Shown: piece after piece, positions 46,094-53,692 of the stretch
Numbering within the stretch: position 1 is the stretch's first letter
Layout of the letters: the number at the start of each line of letters is the position of its first letter
NCBI GenBank assembly: GCA_021846275.1
Contig: JAJZBZ010000001.1
Span: forward strand, 372,001-436,000
DNA: 64,000 nucleotides
From: Acidobacteriota bacterium
GTDB lineage: Bacteria; Acidobacteriota; Terriglobia; Terriglobales; Acidobacteriaceae
Direction: 5' to 3'
Notes under the pieces: model-generated
The model's input: only the letters and a program-made list of their open reading frames with translations
What the model was told of the DNA's origin: nothing
The model's database searches: none
Position numbers and translations under genes: made by a program

Positions 46094-47188
46094 ATGAGTG
46101 ACGACCGCATCCACACGCCGGATGAGACGCCGGAGCAGACCCCCACCTGCCTGCTCTCCGTCATCGTTCCCGCGCGCAACGAAGCCGACTGCATCGCCGC
46201 CTGCCTCCAATCCCTCATCGCCCAGTCCGAATCCATCTTTCTCCTCGGCACGGACTGGGAGCTGCTCGTCGTCGATGACCACTCCACCGACGCAACCGCA
46301 TCCATCCTCGATTCCATCGCCCGCTCCACGCCCGGCGTCACCGTCCTCGCCGCTCGCCCGCTCCCGCCCGGCTGGACCGGCAAGGCCAACGCCTGCCACA
46401 CCGCCGCCAGCCGCGCGCGCGGCCAGTGGCTGCTCTTCACCGACGCCGACACCGTCCACCAGGCGGGCAGCCTGCGACGCGCCCTCCACGAAGCCGAAAA
46501 ACACTCCGCCTCACTGCTCTCCTACTCCCCGCGCCAGCTCGTCTCCGGACTCACTCAGCGCGCGCTCATGCCGCTCATCTTCTGCGAACTCGCGCTCGCC
46601 TACCCGCCCGCCAAAGTCTCCGACCCATCCCTGCGCCTCGCCGCCGCCAACGGCCAGTTCCTGCTCTTCCGCGCCAGCGCCTACCGCGAGATCGGCGGCC
46701 ACGCCGCCGTCCACGCCGCCATCCTCGAAGACGTGGAACTGGCCTCGCTCATCAAGCGCCGCAAGCTCGGACTGCGCTTCCGTTACGCGCCCGACGCCCT
46801 CGCTGCACGCATGTACCGCACCACCGCCACCATGCTCGAAGGCTGGACCAAAAATCTCGCCCTGCTCTTCGCCAACTCCCTCACGCTCGCCGCCTGGCGT
46901 CTGCTCGATCTCGCCCTGCTCGTCCTGCTGCCCATCCTCGCCGCGCTCTACTGGCACTCATCCGAACGGGCCATCCCCTGGTTTTCAGCCGGATTCCTCA
47001 TCGCGCTCTTCTGGCTCCGCACCCTCTGGCGCTTCTACGCGCGCGTCGCCAAATCCAACTTCCCGTTCTTCGATTGCCTGCTTTCCCCGCTCGCCCTGCC
47101 GCTCTTCGCCGCGCTTCTCGCGCGCAGCGGCTATCTCCATCGCCTCGGTCGCGCCATCCCCTGGAAAGGCCGCGAATACAAGTCGTAG
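46094..47188 (+). CDS. Glycosyltransferase family 2, HpnB/CrtQ-like
   Basis: 364-residue membrane GT2. SVIVPARNEADCIAACLQSL, LLVVDDHSTDATASIL, the hallmark PLPPGWTGKANACHTAA, LLFTDADTVHQAGSL with DxD, and ILEDVELASLIKRRKLG. Three or four C-terminal TM segments follow (LLDLALLVLLPILAALYW, AGFLIALFWLRTLWRFY). The PPGWTGK motif is shared by hopene-associated HpnB and carotenoid CrtQ glycosyltransferases, so a lipid acceptor is likely. A HpnK-type deacetylase sits elsewhere in the window, but no squalene-hopene cyclase is present. Confidence 0.85.
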   Translation: MSDDRIHTPDETPEQTPTCLLSVIVPARNEADCIAACLQSLIAQSESIFLLGTDWELLVVDDHSTDATASILDSIARSTPGVTVLAARPLPPGWTGKANACHTAASRARGQWLLFTDADTVHQAGSLRRALHEAEKHSASLLSYSPRQLVSGLTQRALMPLIFCELALAYPPAKVSDPSLRLAAANGQFLLFRASAYREIGGHAAVHAAILEDVELASLIKRRKLGLRFRYAPDALAARMYRTTATMLEGWTKNLALLFANSLTLAAWRLLDLALLVLLPILAALYWHSSERAIPWFSAGFLIALFWLRTLWRFYARVAKSNFPFFDCLLSPLALPLFAALLARSGYLHRLGRAIPWKGREYKS

Positions 47189-47341
47189 GCTCTGCCGCTG
47201 CTGCATCGTCGTGAAGATTTCGTCATGCGCAAAACGGAAAAACCCTCTCCCATTTTGTTGACCCCGTCGATTCTTCTCCTGAAATCCCGAAACCACTCCC
47301 CTGCTCCCGCATCCTAAAATCCAGTCACGGGCTTACCCATC

Positions 47342-47761
47342 ATGCAGATCACGCGACGCGCCACATTCTCCGCCTCTCACTACTACTGGAACCCCGCGTG
47401 GTCTCCGGAGCGGAACGCAGCCGTCTTCGGCAAATGCGCCAACCGCGCCGGTCACGGCCACAATTACACCCTCGAAGTCACCGTCACCGGCCCCGTCGAT
47501 CCCGTCACCGGCTTCATCGTCGATCTCAAATGGCTCAAAGACCTCATCGAGCGCCAGATCCTCGACGTTTACGACCATCGCCATCTCAACCTCGAAGTTC
47601 CCGAATTTGCCGAGACCATTCCCACCACGGAAAACATCGCCATCGCCATCTGGAACCGCCTCGCACCGGCCATCGCCTCGGCCTCCACCGCGCGTCTCAC
47701 CACCATCCGCGTCTACGAGTCGCCGGAAATCTTCGCCGAGTTCGCCGGAGGCCAGTCATGA
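47342..47761 (+). CDS. 6-pyruvoyl-tetrahydropterin synthase/QueD-family protein, copy 1
   Basis: 139 residues, one T-fold. Zinc His residues are in TFSASHYYW and AGHGHNYTLEV; the catalytic Cys is in VFGKCANRAG; the Asp-His pair is in VYDHRHLNLEV; substrate-anchoring Glu is in IRVYESPEIF. All residues needed for PTPS-type chemistry on dihydroneopterin triphosphate appear intact. It overlaps copy 2 by ATGA. Confidence 0.92.
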   Translation: MQITRRATFSASHYYWNPAWSPERNAAVFGKCANRAGHGHNYTLEVTVTGPVDPVTGFIVDLKWLKDLIERQILDVYDHRHLNLEVPEFAETIPTTENIAIAIWNRLAPAIASASTARLTTIRVYESPEIFAEFAGGQS

Positions 47762-48198
47762 CCCCCGCAACCATCGTCCGCTTCGCCCGCCGATACACCT
47801 TCAGCGCCAGCCATCGCCTTCACGTCGATCATCTCTCGACGGAGGCCAACCGCGCCGCCTTCGGCAAATGCAACAATCCCCACGGCCACGGCCACAATTA
47901 CGTCGTCCAGGTCATGATCGCCGGTCCCGTCGATCCGGCCACCGGCATGGTCCTCAACATGGCTGCGCTTGACTCCGTGGTCAGCCGCACCGTCCTCGAC
48001 CGCTTCGACCACCAGAACCTCAACCACGACCCGCTCTTCGCCGCGCAGACATCCACCACTGAAAATCTCTGCCGCGAAATCTTTCACCTTCTTGCCCCGC
48101 TTCTGCAGCCCGTTTTGCTTCGCTCCGTCCGCGTCGAAGAAACAGAAAACAACTTCTTCGAGTACTCTGAAACCATCCCCGCTCTTTCCGCTGCCTGA
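47758..48198 (+). CDS. 6-pyruvoyl-tetrahydropterin synthase/QueD-family protein, copy 2
   Basis: 146 residues. It resembles animal-type PTPS closely: TFSASHRLHVDHL, AAFGKCNNPHGHGHNYVVQV, GPVDPATGMVLNM, RFDHQNLNHDPLFA, TSTTENLCREIFHLL and VEETENNFFEY. Zinc ligands, catalytic Cys and the Asp-His pair are intact. The start is fused to the stop of copy 1, and folE follows after 78 bp. Retention of two active-looking paralogues suggests different products, e.g. 6-pyruvoyl- versus 6-carboxy-tetrahydropterin (inference). Confidence 0.92.
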   Translation: MTPATIVRFARRYTFSASHRLHVDHLSTEANRAAFGKCNNPHGHGHNYVVQVMIAGPVDPATGMVLNMAALDSVVSRTVLDRFDHQNLNHDPLFAAQTSTTENLCREIFHLLAPLLQPVLLRSVRVEETENNFFEYSETIPALSAA

Positions 48199-48276
48199 GC
48201 GCAGCCGGGGACAACCCCGCACCATCAGCTCGCGGCTCGCGCCGCTGCCAAGTGCCGTAACTGAGGATCAACCACC

Positions 48277-48939
48277 ATGGCTCACGCCGTCGTCGTACCC
48301 AAATCGCCCAAATCCGTCTCCGCGCTCATTGACGCGCAGTCCGGCCACGCCGCGCCGCCGTCGCTCGCTCACTACTCCACCCAGGAGCTGTACCGCGAAC
48401 TGATCGCCCGCATGCACGAAGACCCCGACCGCGACGGCCTGCTCGCCACTCCCGGCCGCGTCGAAAAGGCCATGAGCTTTCTCACCAGGGGCTACACCCA
48501 GAACCCCACGCAGATCCTCCGCGGCGCGCTCTTTGATGTCGATTACGACGAGATGGTCATCGTCAGGGATGTCGAAATGTTCTCCCTCTGCGAACATCAC
48601 ATGCTGCCCTTCTACGGCCGTGTCCACGTCGCCTACATCCCCAACGGCAAGGTCATCGGCCTCAGCAAAATCCCGCGTCTCGTCGAAGTCTTCGCGCGCC
48701 GACTTCAGGTTCAGGAGCGTCTCACGCGCCAGATTGCCGACGCCATTCATGAAGCCATCGAGCCGCGCGGCGTCGGTGTCGTCATCGAGGCCCGCCACAT
48801 GTGCATGATGATGCGCGGCGTCGAAAAACAGCAGTCCACCACCGTCACCTCCACCATGGTCGGCTGCTACCGCGATCCACAGACGCGCGCCGAGTTCCTG
48901 TCGCTCATCCGCCAGCCCACCGGCAGCGCATCGCTCTGA
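48277..48939 (+). CDS. folE: GTP cyclohydrolase I
   Basis: Makes 7,8-dihydroneopterin triphosphate from GTP, the substrate of the PTPS enzymes and of the folate pathway. 220 residues. The N-terminal arm is variable; the core has [18 protein letters not shown], the zinc site [14 protein letters not shown] and [15 protein letters not shown], and STMVGCYRD. The operon order PTPS-PTPS-folE points to a reduced pterin cofactor or a deazapurine route. A hairpin terminator follows. Confidence 0.96.
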   Translation: MAHAVVVPKSPKSVSALIDAQSGHAAPPSLAHYSTQELYRELIARMHEDPDRDGLLATPGRVEKAMSFLTRGYTQNPTQILRGALFDVDYDEMVIVRDVEMFSLCEHHMLPFYGRVHVAYIPNGKVIGLSKIPRLVEVFARRLQVQERLTRQIADAIHEAIEPRGVGVVIEARHMCMMMRGVEKQQSTTVTSTMVGCYRDPQTRAEFLSLIRQPTGSASL

Positions 48940-48954
48940 AACCCCTCAAACGAA

Positions 48955-48983
48955 AGCGCGCAACGGTCAAGCCGTTGCGCGCT
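48955..48983. terminator. Bidirectional terminator between folE and the NHL gene
   Basis: A perfect 12-bp stem, AGCGCGCAACGG (48955-48966) with CCGTTGCGCGCT (48972-48983), loop TCAAG, followed by CTTCTCTTTCCC on the plus strand. It lies between converging genes. Confidence 0.85.
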
Positions 48984-49005
48984 CTTCTCTTTCCCTCCAC
49001 CGCCT

Positions 49006-50580
49006 TCAGTTCCCGCCGCCCGTGCTTCCCTTCGCGCTCGTTCCGATGATCGGCGTCGACAGTTGCACCTGCAGATACAGCGGAACCGACTGCTGCACCG
49101 ACCCGCTCGTCGCCGTCACCAGCACCGTCTCCTGAAAGCTCGTCGTCTTTGTCGTGTAAACCGGATTCGTGTAGCAGCCTGTCAGCGCGCTCATGCCCAG
49201 CACCATCAGCCCACCCACGATCATCCAGCGCGTCGTCGCCGCCAGCTTCCTGCGGAAGGCCAGCCCGCCCAGCAGCAGCCCCGGCATCCACAGCAGGGAA
49301 GCCAGCGCCAGCGCGCCCGCTCCACGACTGCTCACCGGCTCCTGCGCTGCCGCCGTCGTCGTCGGCGTCACCGTCAGCGTCCCGCTCACCGTCGCATCCG
49401 CCGTCAGCGACAGGCTCGTCGGGCTGATCGAGCAGGTGTAGCCCGCGCCCGGCGCGCAGCTCATCGTCACCAGCCCCGTGAACGCATTCGTCGAATTCAC
49501 GCTGAACGGCACCGTCACCGTGTCTCCCTGCTTCGTATCCACCGTGCTCGTTCCCTGGTTCACCGTCAGCGTGAGGTTCCCCACCGGCGTCGCGCCGCTG
49601 CTCGAGTTCGCAGCAACCTCCCACACCGCATCCGAGGCCACCACAAACACCTCGCCCGACGTATTCGCCGTCAGCGCCATCGGCTCCGTCGTCCACTGTC
49701 CCAGCGCCACCTCGCTCGACGACGCATTCACCGTCCCCGCCGCCGCCGTGCCCGTCCCGGCCAGAATCTCGTACACACCACCCGGCACCGGCGAGGCAAA
49801 AAACACATCCCCCGTCGCGTCCACCGCCACGCCCACCGGGTCCACATTCGTCGGCGTCAGCGTCTCCACCGTTGAGCCGGAGTTCACAATCCCCGTCGCC
49901 GCGCCGCCCGTTCCCGCTTCAATCTCATAGAGCTTCTTGCTGCCCGGATCGCCCACATACACATTCCCCGACGCATCCACCGCCACCGCCGAAGGCTGCG
50001 AAAATCCCGCGCCCACCGCCATCACCGTCGAACCGGAGTTCACCGTGCCCGCCGCCGCACCGCCCGTCCCCGCTTCAATCTCCTCCACCGCCAGCGCCGC
50101 CGGGTCCGCCACAAACACATCCCCATGCCCATCCACGGCCACGCCCGCCGGCTGCATGAACCCCGCGCCCACCGCCATCACCGTCGAGCCGGAGTTCACC
50201 GTGCCCGTCGCAGCGCCGCCTGTCCCGGCCTCAATCTCAAAAACCTTCCCCGCTCCGGCATCGGCCACAAACACATCGCCCATCCCGTCCACGGCCACGC
50301 CTGTCGGCTTCGTAAACCCGGACCCCACCGTCACCACCGTCGAGCTGCCTGACACCGTGCCCGCCGCAGCGCCGCCCGTTCCCGCTTCCACTTCGTCCAC
50401 CTGCGCCGCGCCCGCGTCCGCCACGTACAGATTCCCGTGGCCATCCACGGCAATCCCCGTCGCATTCACGTAATCGGAGTTCACCGGCGACGGCCCCTGC
50501 TGACCGGCCTGCGACCACGCGACCACACCCGCCGCCATCAGCACCATCGTGCCCAGCCAAACACACTGCTTCTTCATCAA
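49006..50580 (-). CDS. Secreted NHL-type beta-propeller repeat protein
   Basis: 524 residues. Signal peptide (LGTMVLMAAGVVAWSQA) then five to six repeats of about 46-52 residues with the core QPAGVAVDGHGDVFVADP and EIEAGTGGAAAGTVNSGSTV, residues ~30-330, predicted to form an NHL/SMP-30-like propeller. An Ig-like domain follows (LTLTVNQGTSTVDTKQGD, ~345-420), then two hydrophobic segments near the C-terminus (LASLLWMPGLLLGGLAF, MIVGGLMVLGMSALTGC). Similar adhesin- or sensor-like proteins are common in Acidobacteriota. Function unknown. Confidence 0.8.
   Translation of the reverse strand: MMKKQCVWLGTMVLMAAGVVAWSQAGQQGPSPVNSDYVNATGIAVDGHGNLYVADAGAAQVDEVEAGTGGAAAGTVSGSSTVVTVGSGFTKPTGVAVDGMGDVFVADAGAGKVFEIEAGTGGAATGTVNSGSTVMAVGAGFMQPAGVAVDGHGDVFVADPAALAVEEIEAGTGGAAAGTVNSGSTVMAVGAGFSQPSAVAVDASGNVYVGDPGSKKLYEIEAGTGGAATGIVNSGSTVETLTPTNVDPVGVAVDATGDVFFASPVPGGVYEILAGTGTAAAGTVNASSSEVALGQWTTEPMALTANTSGEVFVVASDAVWEVAANSSSGATPVGNLTLTVNQGTSTVDTKQGDTVTVPFSVNSTNAFTGLVTMSCAPGAGYTCSISPTSLSLTADATVSGTLTVTPTTTAAAQEPVSSRGAGALALASLLWMPGLLLGGLAFRRKLAATTRWMIVGGLMVLGMSALTGCYTNPVYTTKTTSFQETVLVTATSGSVQQSVPLYLQVQLSTPIIGTSAKGSTGGGN
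49870..50400 (-). repeat. Internal ~156-bp coding repeats of the NHL gene
   Basis: The blocks encoding AGTGGAAAGTVNSGSTV recur roughly every 138-156 bp with high nucleotide identity; the phrase CCGGAGTTCAC appears near 49875, 50030 and 50190 on the plus strand. This suggests recent repeat duplication or gene conversion inside the propeller. Confidence 0.6.
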
Positions 50581-50745
50581 CTCTCTGTCCGTCCGATTTT
50601 TCAGGCGTCTCTCTCTTCGACTCGCCCTGGATAGTATTCGTTATCCATCATCATACCGGTCCAGCCCCATCGCGCACACTCCAGCGAAGGACGCGCCGCT
50701 GAAATCCCTCCCGCGGCGCGCCATCCGTCTCCGCTCAGGCCTGCC

Positions 50746-51330
50746 TCAGTGCTTCACCGACCACGGCGGAACCACATGATTCGTCCGCGCATACGCAATC
50801 GACTGACCCAGATGCTCGTGCTGGTCCGACAGCAGCATCAGCAGCGCCGTCTGCTTCGTCATCTCCCGCCCAAACATCTTCACCGTCTCCTGCATCTGCC
50901 CGTCCGTCATCCCGCTGATCGTCTTCTGCAACGCCGCATACGAACTCCGCAGCGCATCCTGCATCTTCGCCGGATCGCTCACCGGCTCCATCTTCGCGCC
51001 ACCCATCATCGGCCCGCCCGTCAACACCCGCGTCAGCATCCCGTTCTCGCGCAGCATCAGGTTGAAGACATCGCTCACCGACCGCACGCCCTCCATCGGA
51101 CGCCAGTCATACTTGCCCGCCATCGCCCCGGCCAGCGCGGTAAACTTTTCGCCCAGCCGACCCGCATCCGCAGCCTCCACCGCCTGCACGCTCATCGGCG
51201 CGGCAGCCGCCGTCATCCCGGCCTGCGCCCGCGCCATCGGCCCACTCAGCACCCCGCAAAACGCCCCGCTCAGCGCCCCGCCAACCACCACCGCGACCAT
51301 CCGCGCCCTCAAGCTCCGCTTCCGCATCAT
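50746..51330 (-). CDS. Secreted DinB-like protein
   Basis: About 194 residues from the ATG at 51330, 6 nt after GAGGAG. The N-terminus is a signal peptide (RMVAVVVGGALSGAFCGVLS, then ARAQ). The rest is a DinB_2-like four-helix bundle: SVSDVFNLMLRENGML, KMQDALRSSYAALQKTIS and LLSDQHEHLGQSIAYARTNH with candidate metal His residues. Exported DinB-fold proteins are frequent in Acidobacteriota; the role is unknown. It is distinct from the cytosolic DinB protein at 22.7 kb. Confidence 0.78.
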   Translation of the reverse strand: MMRKRSLRARMVAVVVGGALSGAFCGVLSGPMARAQAGMTAAAAPMSVQAVEAADAGRLGEKFTALAGAMAGKYDWRPMEGVRSVSDVFNLMLRENGMLTRVLTGGPMMGGAKMEPVSDPAKMQDALRSSYAALQKTISGMTDGQMQETVKMFGREMTKQTALLMLLSDQHEHLGQSIAYARTNHVVPPWSVKH

Positions 51331-51467
51331 CGCCATCTCCTCGCCACCAGCGTCCACGCGCCCAGCGGCAGAGCCAAATTCTACGCCCACCCTCACCCCA
51401 CCGCCAAACCTCACCCGCACCTCAGCCATTCCCTCTAAAAATAGTCTGCAATCGATGCACCAAAAAC

Positions 51468-51489
51468 ATCACCATTCTGGTGATAGAAT
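51468..51489 (+). promoter_or_regulatory. Operator palindrome and -10 box of the vapBC-like operon
   Basis: ATCACC (51468-51473) and GGTGAT (51479-51484) form a 6-bp inverted repeat with a 5-bp spacer. It abuts the likely -10 box TAGAAT (51484-51489). The antitoxin ATG is 20 nt further on. This is where a ribbon-helix-helix antitoxin would autoregulate. Confidence 0.6.
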
Positions 51490-51509
51490 CAATGCAGAGG
51501 AGAACTGCA

Positions 51510-51707
51510 ATGCGCGCCACCGTCTCGCTCGATGACAACCTGCTGCGCCGCGCCCAGGAATACAGCGGCGTCTCCGAACGCACGGCGCTGCTCCGCGAAG
51601 CCCTCAAAGCGCTGATTGAAAGAGAAGCCTCCCGCAGCCTCGCCGCGCTCGAAGGCACCATGCCAGACCTCGACTACGTGAAGCGGCTCCGAGTGGATCA
51701 ACTGTAA
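51510..51707 (+). CDS. VapB-type antitoxin
   Basis: 65 residues from ATG 51510 after GAGGAG. The N-terminal ribbon-helix-helix (MRATVSLDDNLLRRAQEYSG, RTALLREALKALIE) binds DNA; the C-terminal tail (PDLDYVKRLRVDQL) should wrap the toxin. It belongs to the DUF2191/VapB group. The VapC-type toxin gene begins 5 bp after its stop. Confidence 0.88.
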   Translation: MRATVSLDDNLLRRAQEYSGVSERTALLREALKALIEREASRSLAALEGTMPDLDYVKRLRVDQL

Positions 51708-51711
51708 CCCT

Positions 51712-52080
51712 GTGATTCTCGCCGACACAAACATCTGGATCGACTTCTTTCGACTCCGCAAACCGCAGTTGCGCAAGCTGCTGGAAAACAATCAGGTCGT
51801 CATGCACCCATTTCTCGTCGCCGAACTCGCTCTCGGCTCCTTGCATGACCGGCCATCGACGCTGGCAAAACTCGACAGTATGCCTCACCTTCGCACCGTC
51901 GATCTCCGCGACGTCCGCCACATGATCGAAACCCGCGCTCTCCATGCCAAAGGAATCGGCCTCACCGACGCCCATCTCATCGCATCCTGCCTCGCAACAC
52001 CCGGCACACTGCTCTGGACAACCGACACACGCCTCGCCAAAGTCGCCGAATCCCTCGCCATCCGCGCCAACCTCGCCTGA
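51712..52080 (+). CDS. VapC-type PIN-domain ribonuclease toxin
   Basis: 122 residues from GTG 51712. The PIN acidic residues are visible: ADTNIWIDFF (Asp near 5), VAELALG (Glu), GIGLTDAHLIA (Asp) and TTDTRLAKVA (Asp). VapC toxins cleave tRNA or rRNA in the cytosol when the antitoxin is degraded. All catalytic positions appear present, so the module looks active. A mosaic repeat region begins just downstream. Confidence 0.92.
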   Translation: MILADTNIWIDFFRLRKPQLRKLLENNQVVMHPFLVAELALGSLHDRPSTLAKLDSMPHLRTVDLRDVRHMIETRALHAKGIGLTDAHLIASCLATPGTLLWTTDTRLAKVAESLAIRANLA

Positions 52081-52113
52081 CCTTTGCAAAGCCCCTATTC
52101 CGATGCGCGACTA

Positions 52114-52396
52114 CCCCATCTGAGCTTCCACTTGGGTGGGTAAAACCGATGTCAGCGCTGTCCTTGCTCTTGCCTTTCTTGTTGTCATTCCCGAAGGGAA
52201 TCTGCTTCTAAGTCGTCAGTCGTCAGGGATCAGTCGTCAGCAACACCGTTGCCTTTGCCTTTCTTGTTGTCATTCCCGAAGGGAATCTGCTTTTCCGATC
52301 AACCTCAGCGACAGCCCGCCCGCGACCAAAGGGAGCGGCCACCGCGCGAACGCGCATCTGCTGCATGCAATGCCCCGAAGGGAATCTGCTTCTGCC
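52114..52396 (+). repeat. Mosaic intergenic repeat block A
   Basis: Lies between vapC and truB (gap 52081-52516). It contains two full copies and one partial copy of a palindrome-centred module, TTGTCATTCCCGAAGGGAAT then CTGCTT (52181-52207, 52266-52292, partial 52374-52391), a GTCGTCAG-rich stretch (52211-52240), and a CGCGACCAAAGGGAGCGGCC module with a GCGCGAACGCGC hairpin (52321-52374). The same modules, in similar order, recur at 58.5-59.0 kb. No coding potential or transposase is seen. The remainder of the gap (52397-52516) shows only the truB promoter hexamer. Confidence 0.85.
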
Positions 52397-52504
52397 TCTA
52401 TTGAAAAACTAGCCAGCAAATGACTGCTGAAACCTCCAGATTCACCAAATTCGCAGTCGATAGTATGCGCGACCACTGTCCGGCTATACACCCCGCCCAA
52501 CCGT

Positions 52505-52510
52505 TACAGT
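52505..52510 (+). promoter_or_regulatory. Putative -10 hexamer directly before truB
   Basis: TACAGT with 6 nt to the GTG at 52517 and no ribosome-binding site. The geometry suggests a leaderless truB mRNA. Confidence 0.4.
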
Positions 52511-52516
52511 AATAAA

Positions 52517-53440
52517 GTGAACGGTCTCCTCATCCTCGACAAACCCTCCGGCATCACCTCCCACGACGCCATCCACCGCCTGCGCCGCATCACCGGCGAG
52601 CGCTCCATCGGCCATCTCGGCACGCTCGACCCGCTTGCCACCGGCGTCCTGCCCGTCCTTCTTGGCCGCTTCACGCGCCTGGCTCAGTTCTTCGCCGCCG
52701 CCGAAAAAACCTACACCGGCTCCATCCGCTTCGGCTTCGCCACCGACACCTGGGACGCCGACGGCACGCCCACCACCCCCGCGCAGCCCATCGCCTTCAC
52801 CGCAGCTCAGCTCCACGCCGCAGCAGCCAGTTTCCTCGGCGACATCCTGCAAACCCCACCCGCCTACTCCGCCAAAAAAATCTCCGGCACGCCCGCCCAC
52901 CAGCTCGCGCGCCAGGGCAAGCCCGTCGAACTGAAGCCGGTGCCGATTCGCGTCTCGCATTTCCAGATCGAATCATTCGCCGAGGACCGCGCCACCTTCA
53001 CCCTCACCGTCAGTTCCGGCGGCTACATCCGCTCCATCGCCCACTCCCTCGGCCAGCTTCTCGGCTGCGGCGCTCATCTCGCCACGCTCCGCCGCACCCA
53101 GGCCGGAGTCTTCACGCTCACCCAGTCCCACCCGCTGGCCGCGCTCGAACGCCTCGCCGCCGAAAACGCGGCAAGCCCGGAGACCAAGGACTCAGCCAGC
53201 AGCCCCGCTCACGAAGCCATCGCCCAACTCTGCATCCACCCTCGCCTCATGCTGCCCGAGTTCCCCTCGGTCACCGCCGACGAGTTCACCCTCGGTCGCC
53301 TCTGCAACGGCGCTCAGGTGAATCTGCCCGAATTCACCCTCGCACCCACCGTCAAAGTCTTCCGCAGCCGCGACGACCTCGTCGCCATCGCCCACCGCAT
53401 CGCCGGCACGCTCTTCCAGCCCACCATCGTCCTCGGCTGA
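52517..53440 (+). CDS. truB: tRNA pseudouridine-55 synthase
   Basis: Converts U55 to pseudouridine in the T loop of tRNAs. 307 residues. GLLILDKPSGITSHDAIHR is the N-terminal signature; the catalytic Asp is in GHLGTLDPLATGVLPV; YTGSIRFGFATDTWDADG, TPPAYSAKKISGTPAHQLAR and VSSGGYIRSIAHSLG follow. The C-terminal third is a PUA-like domain. GTG start. Confidence 0.97.
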   Translation: MNGLLILDKPSGITSHDAIHRLRRITGERSIGHLGTLDPLATGVLPVLLGRFTRLAQFFAAAEKTYTGSIRFGFATDTWDADGTPTTPAQPIAFTAAQLHAAAASFLGDILQTPPAYSAKKISGTPAHQLARQGKPVELKPVPIRVSHFQIESFAEDRATFTLTVSSGGYIRSIAHSLGQLLGCGAHLATLRRTQAGVFTLTQSHPLAALERLAAENAASPETKDSASSPAHEAIAQLCIHPRLMLPEFPSVTADEFTLGRLCNGAQVNLPEFTLAPTVKVFRSRDDLVAIAHRIAGTLFQPTIVLG

Positions 53441-53570
53441 CGACGCTCCGCTTGCCCCTGGGTATCGCCGACGCATCCGCTCCGGCGAAACCAGACACCG
53501 CGCAAACTCCGATCAACAACGAAGCAGCCGAGGCGCAAAGCGTACATCCGCTTAATCCAATGCTTTTTCC

Positions 53571-53690
53571 GGTTGTCATCCCAGAAGAGAATCCGCTGTT
53601 CCCGTCAGCCTCAGCCAAACCCCACCCGCGACCAACGGAAGCGGCAACGAATGGTGGTGGCGCGCAAAGCGCGCGGCTGCCCCACGCAGT
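53571..53690 (+). repeat. Mosaic intergenic repeat block B (diverged)
   Basis: Between truB and the TonB-family gene (gap 53441-53692). It carries a diverged copy of the palindromic module (GTTGTCATCCCAGAAGAGAA then TCCGCTG, 53572-53598) followed by the CGCGACCAACGGAAGCGGCA module with a GGCGCGCAAAGCGCGC hairpin (53627-53690). Module order matches the other blocks. Confidence 0.75.
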
Positions 53691-53692
53691 GG

